A stretch of 9,634 nucleotides of DNA from Candidatus Hecatellales archaeon B24 (GTDB taxonomy: Archaea; Thermoproteota; Bathyarchaeia; Hecatellales; Hecatellaceae). The notes beneath the pieces were generated by a model, which was not told where the DNA came from, did no database searches, and worked only from the letters and a program-made list of their open reading frames with translations. The stretch is taken from positions 1-9,634 of the forward strand of contig LUCC01000024.1 in NCBI GenBank assembly GCA_001593855.1, written 5' to 3'. Below, in pieces: positions 5,771 to 9,634 of the stretch. Every line of letters starts with the position of its first letter. Position 1 is the first letter of the stretch. The position numbers and the translations under genes are program-made.

Positions 5771-7024
5771 TTGAACTTTCCAGGCAGCTCGGAAGAGGCT
5801 GAAAGAAGAATTCTTGAAAGGCTAGAAAACATGAGGGACAACATTGTAAGGCTTTCCTCAGACCTCATCAGAATTCCCACCGTGAACCCTCCAGGAGAAA
5901 ACTACGGTGAAATCTCAAGCTTTCTGTCTAAGAAAATGGATGAAATAGGGTTAAAAGTTGAGGTTTTCCAAGCCTCAGAATCTAAGCTTAAGGAGCTAGG
6001 CCTGAAGCCTCCAAGACCCGTCGTCGTGGGAACCTTGGAAGCTGGAAAACCGGAAGAGGCTCTTCACTTCAACGGCCACTACGATGTGGTGCCTGCTGGT
6101 GAAGGCTGGACCGTGGAGCCTTTCAAGCCTACGGTTAGAAACGGCAGACTGTACGGGAGAGGAGCCTCAGACATGAAGGGTGGAATAGCAGCCATGCTGG
6201 CAGCTGTTGAAGCCGTAAGAAAGGAGAGGGTGAACCTTAGAGGAGACTTAAAGCTTTCCTTTGTGCCAGACGAGGAAATTGGAGGGCAGACCGGAACAGG
6301 ATGCCTGGCTGAGCTTGGATTGATGGAGGGGAAAGCCGCCCTAATAGGAGAAGCATCCGGCATAGACAGGGTGTGCGTAGCCCATAAGGGAGCCCTATGG
6401 CTTGAGGTGGCTGTTAAAGGCGAAGCAGCCCACACGTGCATGGCCCATAAAGCCGTAAACGCCGTGGAGAAGGCTGCGAAAATAATCGTTGAACTCGGGA
6501 AGCTTAAGGAAGGCTTCAAGGCTAAAGCCACCAGAACTCCCATGCTAAGCGGCCATGAAAACCCCGTCATAAACATTGGGGGAGTAATCCGTGGAGGAGT
6601 GAAAGCAAACGTGGTTCCAGAACTCTGCGTGTTCACCGTGGACAGAAGGCTCATACCGGAAGAAAACGTTGAAGAAGCTGAAGCTGAAATAGTAGGCCTA
6701 ATAGAGGAAATGGGAAGAGAAGACCCTCAGCTTCAAGCCGAGGTTAAAAGAATCCTCCATGTTGAAGCAGCCTTCACGCCTGAAAACGAAAAAATCTGCA
6801 GGGTTCTCGTCGAGGCTGCTGGGAAAGTTACAGGTGTGAAACCTCAAATATCAGGCCTACCAGTCTTCACGGACATGCACTTCTTCAGCCAGCATATGCC
6901 GTCCGCCATTTACGGGCCAGGCGTCCTAGAGAAAGTTCATGCAGCAGACGAGTACGTTCCAGTTGAAGAGCTTGTAGCCTCAGCCAAGGTGTACGCTCTA
7001 ACCATCCTGAAAATGCTCGCCTAG
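5771..7024 (+). CDS. M20-family metallohydrolase, ArgE/DapE type
   Basis: A 417-residue two-zinc amidohydrolase of the ArgE/DapE/ACY1 group, which removes acyl groups from amino acids or cuts dipeptide-like amides. Family landmarks are IRIPTVNPPGE (33-43), GHYDVVP (102-108; H103, D105), RGASDMKGG (130-138; D134 bridging), PDEEIGG (166-172; E168 catalytic, E169 ligand), IGEASG (192-197; E194) and EKVHAADE (387-394; H390). GEAAHTCMAHKAVNA (217-231) contains the dimer-interface histidine, and GGVKANVVPELC and DRRL follow as usual. All expected ligands are present, so the enzyme should be active. The start TTG (5771) is supported by GGTGTGG; an ATG at 5831 is possible. ArgE, DapE and carboxypeptidase G-like members cannot be separated by motif. 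The radical SAM gene follows closely. Confidence 0.9.
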   Translation: MNFPGSSEEAERRILERLENMRDNIVRLSSDLIRIPTVNPPGENYGEISSFLSKKMDEIGLKVEVFQASESKLKELGLKPPRPVVVGTLEAGKPEEALHFNGHYDVVPAGEGWTVEPFKPTVRNGRLYGRGASDMKGGIAAMLAAVEAVRKERVNLRGDLKLSFVPDEEIGGQTGTGCLAELGLMEGKAALIGEASGIDRVCVAHKGALWLEVAVKGEAAHTCMAHKAVNAVEKAAKIIVELGKLKEGFKAKATRTPMLSGHENPVINIGGVIRGGVKANVVPELCVFTVDRRLIPEENVEEAEAEIVGLIEEMGREDPQLQAEVKRILHVEAAFTPENEKICRVLVEAAGKVTGVKPQISGLPVFTDMHFFSQHMPSAIYGPGVLEKVHAADEYVPVEELVASAKVYALTILKMLA

Positions 7025-7035
7025 CCTCCTTTCCC

Positions 7036-7042
7036 GAGGTGA
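7036..7042 (+). promoter_or_regulatory. Shine-Dalgarno sequence for the radical SAM gene
   Basis: GAGGTGA, a near-perfect anti-Shine-Dalgarno match, is five bases before the GTG at 7048. The longer start at GTG 7039 would lie inside this site, so 7048 is preferred. Confidence 0.7.
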
Positions 7043-7047
7043 GGTCT

Positions 7048-8166
7048 GTGCTTAACCATAAACGGCTTCGCGAGGCTATTTTGCTTGTTGAAAAGCTTGG
7101 AGGTTTATCCTTTGAAATAGGCCCCATAAGGCCTCCCAGCGAGGGTGGAAGCCGCTCACTGCTTTTAAGAGTTACTAGGAACTGCCCTTGGAGGCTATGT
7201 GCTTTCTGCTATGGAATCCCCTACCGAAGGCAGAAGTTTCAGCTTAGGCCAGTAGGGGAAGTCATAGGAGACCTAGACCAGGCGAAGGCCATGGCAGACC
7301 TTCTAAAGGAAGTATCCCTTAAACTTGGCTACGGAGGGGAAACCGGTGAAAGCCTGCTTAAGACCCTGCTGAAGCTAGACCCAACGTTAAACCATCATGA
7401 AAGCTTCCTAAACCTGTTCAACTGGCTTACCTCAGGAGGGAAAACCGTTTTCCTCCAAGATGCCGACAGCCTCATAACTCCAACCCAAACCCTCGCGGAA
7501 ATCCTCAGACACTTAAAAGCCCTCTTCCCACAGGTTGAAAGAATTACATCCTACGCCAGAGCCAAAACCCTGACGGTTAAGCCTCTTGAAGACCTCAAGC
7601 TTCTTAGAAGCCTAGGCCTTTCAAGGCTTCATGTCGGGCTTGAAAGCGGAGATGACGAGGTTCTGAAAAGGGTTAACAAGGGTGTAACCGCCAGGGAGCA
7701 TGTGGAAGCTGGAAGGAAAGTTATTGAAGCGGGAATGGAGCTTTCCCTATATGTCATGCCAGGACTGGGCAGCGTCACCCTCTCAAGACAGCACGCGGAA
7801 AACACAGCCAAGGTCTTGAACAGGATAAACCCCCATTTCGTAAGGGTTAGAACCTTCCTGCCTCTACCTAGAACCCCGCTTTTCGACGAATATAAGAAGG
7901 GAAGCTTCAAGCTGCTTTCACCCCGCCAATGCCTAAGCGAGATAAGGCTTATGGTGGAAAAGCTGGAGATAACAGGCAGAATATGCTTCGACCACTTCGT
8001 AAATCCCTCCCTGAAAAACGGGTTCCCCATCTTCAGGCAGAACTATGACGGATACAAGCTTCCAGAGGAGAAACGCCTCCTGCTTGAAACCGTCGACAGG
8101 GCGCTTGAGCTGGAGGAGTCCGAGTTTAGGTGGCTGGAGGAGCTTGTAGGCTTACCCTGCCTCTAG
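7048..8166 (+). CDS. Radical SAM protein with CX4CX2C cluster motif
   Basis: A 372-residue protein. NCPWRLCAFCYG (45-56) carries the three cysteines C46, C51 and C54 as CX4CX2C rather than the classic CX3CX2C, which should bind the SAM-coordinating 4Fe-4S cluster. Supporting motifs are YGGETGE (95-101), FLQDADSL (135-142), ITSYARAKTL (166-175), LSRLHVGLESGDDEVL (191-206), a typical radical SAM beta-strand/helix block, and PGLGSVTLSRQHAENT (238-253). RVRTFLPLPRTPLFDEY (266-282) resembles COG1032-type proteins. I see no B12-binding or SPASM domain. The reaction is unknown. The segment about 70-130 looks longer than in bacterial relatives. The gene begins 23 bases after the M20 stop, so the two are probably in one transcript. 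Confidence 0.88.
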   Translation: MLNHKRLREAILLVEKLGGLSFEIGPIRPPSEGGSRSLLLRVTRNCPWRLCAFCYGIPYRRQKFQLRPVGEVIGDLDQAKAMADLLKEVSLKLGYGGETGESLLKTLLKLDPTLNHHESFLNLFNWLTSGGKTVFLQDADSLITPTQTLAEILRHLKALFPQVERITSYARAKTLTVKPLEDLKLLRSLGLSRLHVGLESGDDEVLKRVNKGVTAREHVEAGRKVIEAGMELSLYVMPGLGSVTLSRQHAENTAKVLNRINPHFVRVRTFLPLPRTPLFDEYKKGSFKLLSPRQCLSEIRLMVEKLEITGRICFDHFVNPSLKNGFPIFRQNYDGYKLPEEKRLLLETVDRALELEESEFRWLEELVGLPCL

Positions 8167-8213
8167 GCGAAGTCTTATTAGTTTTGCTCCCCATTCTTAT
8201 CTTTGAAGCTTTC

Positions 8214-8219
8214 AGGTGG
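8214..8219 (+). promoter_or_regulatory. Shine-Dalgarno sequence for the PAC2 gene
   Basis: AGGTGG lies six bases before an in-frame TTG at 8226 and decides the PAC2 start. The longer frame from GTG 8130 overlaps the radical SAM gene and would add a 32-residue hydrophobic stretch unlike PAC2 proteins. Confidence 0.65.
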
Positions 8220-8225
8220 GTTTAT

Positions 8226-8978
8226 TTGGGAGCCGAAACTTCCGTTAAAATTGTGGAGGCTCTTAAAGTTAAGGCAGGAGCCAAGATGCTGGTTGGAATA
8301 CCTGACGTAGGCCTTGTAGGCGTTATAGCAGCCTCCCATATTGTTCAGTCCCTAAACATGGTGGAGGCAGGCTACCTAGACTCAGATGAAATTCCACCCA
8401 TAGTCGTAATTCACAATAATGAGCCCAAGTCGCCCATAAGAATCTACAATTCAGGAGACCTCATAGTGCTCACCACCGAAATAGTGCTTCCAGCTCAAAC
8501 CATCCTCACGATTTCAAGAAGTATAACCAGGTGGGCTAAGGAGAAGGGGATAAGCACTATAATAGGGCTTACCGGCTTAGCCACACCTAACAGGCTTGAA
8601 ATAGAGAAGCCGACGGTCTACGGGGTGGGAAGCACCCCTCAGGCGAGAGAGCTGCTGAGCAAGGCTGGAATAAAAAGCTTCGACGAAGGCCTTCTCGTGG
8701 GAACCTATGCAACCCTGCTAAGGGAGTGTATGAGAGCTGAGCAGCCTAACATTACACTGCTGGCTGAAGCGCACCTCCAGTTTCCAGACCCAGGAGCCTC
8801 AGCCTCCATCATCGAAACCTTGAACACGCTTCTAAACCTTAACATAGACGTAGGTGAACTTCTAGACAAGGCTGAGGAGATAAGGGTTAAGGCTAGGGAA
8901 CTTATGAAGAAAACCCAAGAACAGCTCAGAAGCCTTAGGAAAGTCCAGGAGCAGGAGCTTCCAGGAATATACGTTTAA
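8226..8978 (+). CDS. PAC2-family proteasome assembly chaperone/activator homologue with HbYX-like C-terminus
   Basis: A 250-residue cytosolic protein. MLVGIPDVGLVGVIAASHIV (21-40) is the PAC2 opening strand and glycine loop; EIPPIVVIHNNEPKSPIRIY (55-74) and LLAEAHLQFPDPGAS (178-192) are further family blocks. Residues about 210-245 form a charged coiled-coil-like helix (KKTQEQLRSLRKVQEQE), and the chain ends in Ile-Tyr-Val (248-250). A hydrophobic-Tyr-X tail is the motif by which proteasome activators such as PAN dock into the 20S alpha ring, and archaeal PbaA/PbaB proteins are PAC2 homologues; PbaB has been described as a proteasome activator. The start TTG 8226 follows AGGTGG. It is 59 bases after the radical SAM stop and 13 before the small heat-shock gene. 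An activator or assembly role is inferred, not shown. Confidence 0.85.
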   Translation: MGAETSVKIVEALKVKAGAKMLVGIPDVGLVGVIAASHIVQSLNMVEAGYLDSDEIPPIVVIHNNEPKSPIRIYNSGDLIVLTTEIVLPAQTILTISRSITRWAKEKGISTIIGLTGLATPNRLEIEKPTVYGVGSTPQARELLSKAGIKSFDEGLLVGTYATLLRECMRAEQPNITLLAEAHLQFPDPGASASIIETLNTLLNLNIDVGELLDKAEEIRVKARELMKKTQEQLRSLRKVQEQELPGIYV

Positions 8979-8984
8979 GGAGGG
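8979..8984 (+). promoter_or_regulatory. Shine-Dalgarno sequence for the Hsp20 gene
   Basis: GGAGGG begins at the base after the PAC2 stop codon and is seven bases before the ATG at 8992. This is the strongest translation signal in the window and ties the two genes together. Confidence 0.75.
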
Positions 8985-8991
8985 ATAAAAC

Positions 8992-9438
8992 ATGTCCCAG
9001 CGTAAAAGAAAGTCGATTTTCGAAATCTTTGAGGAGCTCATAGGCCACGTAGACAAGGTTTTCGAGGAACTGGTGGGGGTAGCTCCCTTCGAAGCTCCCC
9101 TCTGCGACGTTTCCAAGCGGGAGCTTAAACCCCTAGTCCACATGTATGAAACCGAAGACGAGGTCATCGTCACCATAGACCTGCCCTACGTTAGAAAGGA
9201 GGATATCAGGCTTTCAGCCAGCGAGAACACGCTTAAAATCGAGGCTCCTGTAAGAGAGCGTATCAGGATGAGCAGGTGGGGGCCATACCAGCGGGAGGTA
9301 GAATTCGAATGCTTCCGCAGAACCATAACTCTGCCAGCTATCATAGACCCTGAAAAGACAAGGGCGAAGTTTAAAGACGGAATCCTCCAAGTGATTCTTC
9401 CCAAGAAAATCTACGGCTACAGGATAATAGTAGAGTAA
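8992..9438 (+). CDS. Small heat-shock protein, Hsp20/alpha-crystallin family
   Basis: A 148-residue ATP-independent holdase chaperone that forms large cytosolic oligomers and captures unfolding proteins. The N-terminal arm (SIFEIFEELIGHVDKVFEEL, 8-27) is amphipathic. The alpha-crystallin domain spans about 45-140, including EDEVIVTIDLPYVRKEDIRL (55-74) and the family signature AKFKDGILQVILPK (125-138). The C-terminal RIIVE supplies an I-x-V motif (145-147) that in this family fits the groove of a neighbouring subunit. Length is normal for an archaeal member. It lies 13 bases after the PAC2 gene with its ribosome binding site on that gene's stop, so the two are most likely one operon; no separate heat-shock promoter is evident between them. 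Confidence 0.95.
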   Translation: MSQRKRKSIFEIFEELIGHVDKVFEELVGVAPFEAPLCDVSKRELKPLVHMYETEDEVIVTIDLPYVRKEDIRLSASENTLKIEAPVRERIRMSRWGPYQREVEFECFRRTITLPAIIDPEKTRAKFKDGILQVILPKKIYGYRIIVE

Positions 9439-9468
9439 GGCTGGAAGACGCTCCGGTTTTCTCTACTT

Positions 9469-9474
9469 GGAGGT
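9469..9474 (+). promoter_or_regulatory. Shine-Dalgarno sequence for purM
   Basis: GGAGGT, seven bases before the TTG at 9482, supports that non-ATG start for purM. Confidence 0.65.
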
Positions 9475-9481
9475 TAAACCG

Positions 9482-9634
9482 TTGGCTGAAAGCTATAGGA
9501 GGGCTGGCGTGGACGTTGAGGCTGAAGACGAAGCCTTAAAACTTGTTGTTGAGGAATGCCGTAAAACCTTCAGCCTTAGAACCGGTGCCGGCAGCCCTAT
9601 AATCCCCATAGCCCACTTTGCAGGCGTGGTAAAG
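9482..9634 (+). CDS. purM: Phosphoribosylformylglycinamidine cyclo-ligase (PurM), 5' fragment
   Basis: The first 51 codons are present and the frame runs off the right edge. The N-terminus AESYRRAGVDVEAEDEAL (2-19) matches the PurM opening, where 'Y..AGVD...' is characteristic, and SPIIPIAHFAGVVK (38-51) fits the region before the ATP-binding GDGVGTK-type motif, which should follow just outside. PurM makes aminoimidazole ribonucleotide from formylglycinamidine ribonucleotide with ATP in purine synthesis. The start is TTG after GGAGGT. It lies 43 bases downstream of the Hsp20 stop with no clear promoter, so it may be read through from the upstream genes. ThiL in this window belongs to the same ATPase superfamily but is on the other strand. 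Confidence 0.82.
   Translation, partial: MAESYRRAGVDVEAEDEALKLVVEECRKTFSLRTGAGSPIIPIAHFAGVVK

Noticed and set aside
6079..6654. 191-codon minus-strand open frame inside the M20 gene
   Set aside because: It is Ser/Pro-rich antisense shadow of a clearly conserved enzyme, with no family features or ribosome binding site.
7629..8030. 133-codon minus-strand open frame inside the radical SAM gene
   Set aside because: Antisense shadow of conserved coding sequence with no recognisable domain.
8130..8225. Longer PAC2 start overlapping the radical SAM gene, with an apparent signal-like hydrophobic segment
   Set aside because: The hydrophobic stretch comes from out-of-frame reading of the previous gene's end and leader; AGGTGG directly before TTG 8226 and PAC2 family architecture favour the shorter form.
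1..9634. CRISPR arrays, insertion sequences, integrase or phage genes, riboswitches
   Set aside because: No regularly spaced direct repeats, transposase-like frames, attachment-site duplications or recognisable riboswitch cores were seen on either strand.

Overview
The window looks like chromosomal DNA of an archaeon, probably from the TACK/Thermoproteota side (a Bathyarchaeia-type genome would fit, but I cannot prove the lineage). Evidence: archaeal or mostly archaeal families (DUF211, UPF0282, an archaeal-type ThiL, a PAC2 protein), TATA-like A/T boxes before several genes, frequent TTG and GTG starts behind GGAGG/GGTG-type Shine-Dalgarno sequences, and a C-terminal beta domain typical of archaeal surface proteins. 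There are no phage, transposon, CRISPR or rRNA signals. Coding density is high and no gene-free stretch exceeds 300 bases; the longest gaps (about 120 bases, before the DUF211 gene and before the ECF-type gene) hold promoter-like sequence.

Left part (1-2203): the 3' end of a secreted or surface protein with MgtE_N-like helical repeats and a beta-rich C-terminal domain, convergent with thiL (thiamine-monophosphate kinase, minus strand). thiL is divergent from a complete tRNA-Thr(UGU) gene with encoded CCA.

Middle part (2219-5712): a VIT1/CCC1-like membrane transporter (minus) divergent from a DUF211 gene; then an ECF-transporter S-component-like membrane protein preceded by a striking palindrome and a TATA box; then a UPF0282 metallo-beta-lactamase-fold hydrolase 18 bases downstream; then a convergent LysE-family exporter whose 3' end overlaps it by 4 bases.

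Right part (5771-9634): five co-directional genes: an M20 ArgE/DapE-type metallohydrolase, a radical SAM protein with a CX4CX2C cluster motif, a PAC2-family proteasome-assembly-chaperone homologue ending in an HbYX-like Ile-Tyr-Val, a small heat-shock protein, and the 5' end of purM. The PAC2 and sHSP genes are 13 bases apart and look like a proteostasis pair.

Shine-Dalgarno positions argue that the longest reading frame overstates the N-terminus of thiL, the ECF-like gene, the radical SAM gene and the PAC2 gene; the starts given below use that evidence. I see no clearly novel multi-gene system. The points most worth a second look are the HbYX-type tail on the PAC2 protein, the repeat-containing surface protein, the palindrome before the ECF-like gene, and a large excess of the palindromic word AAGCTT across the window.
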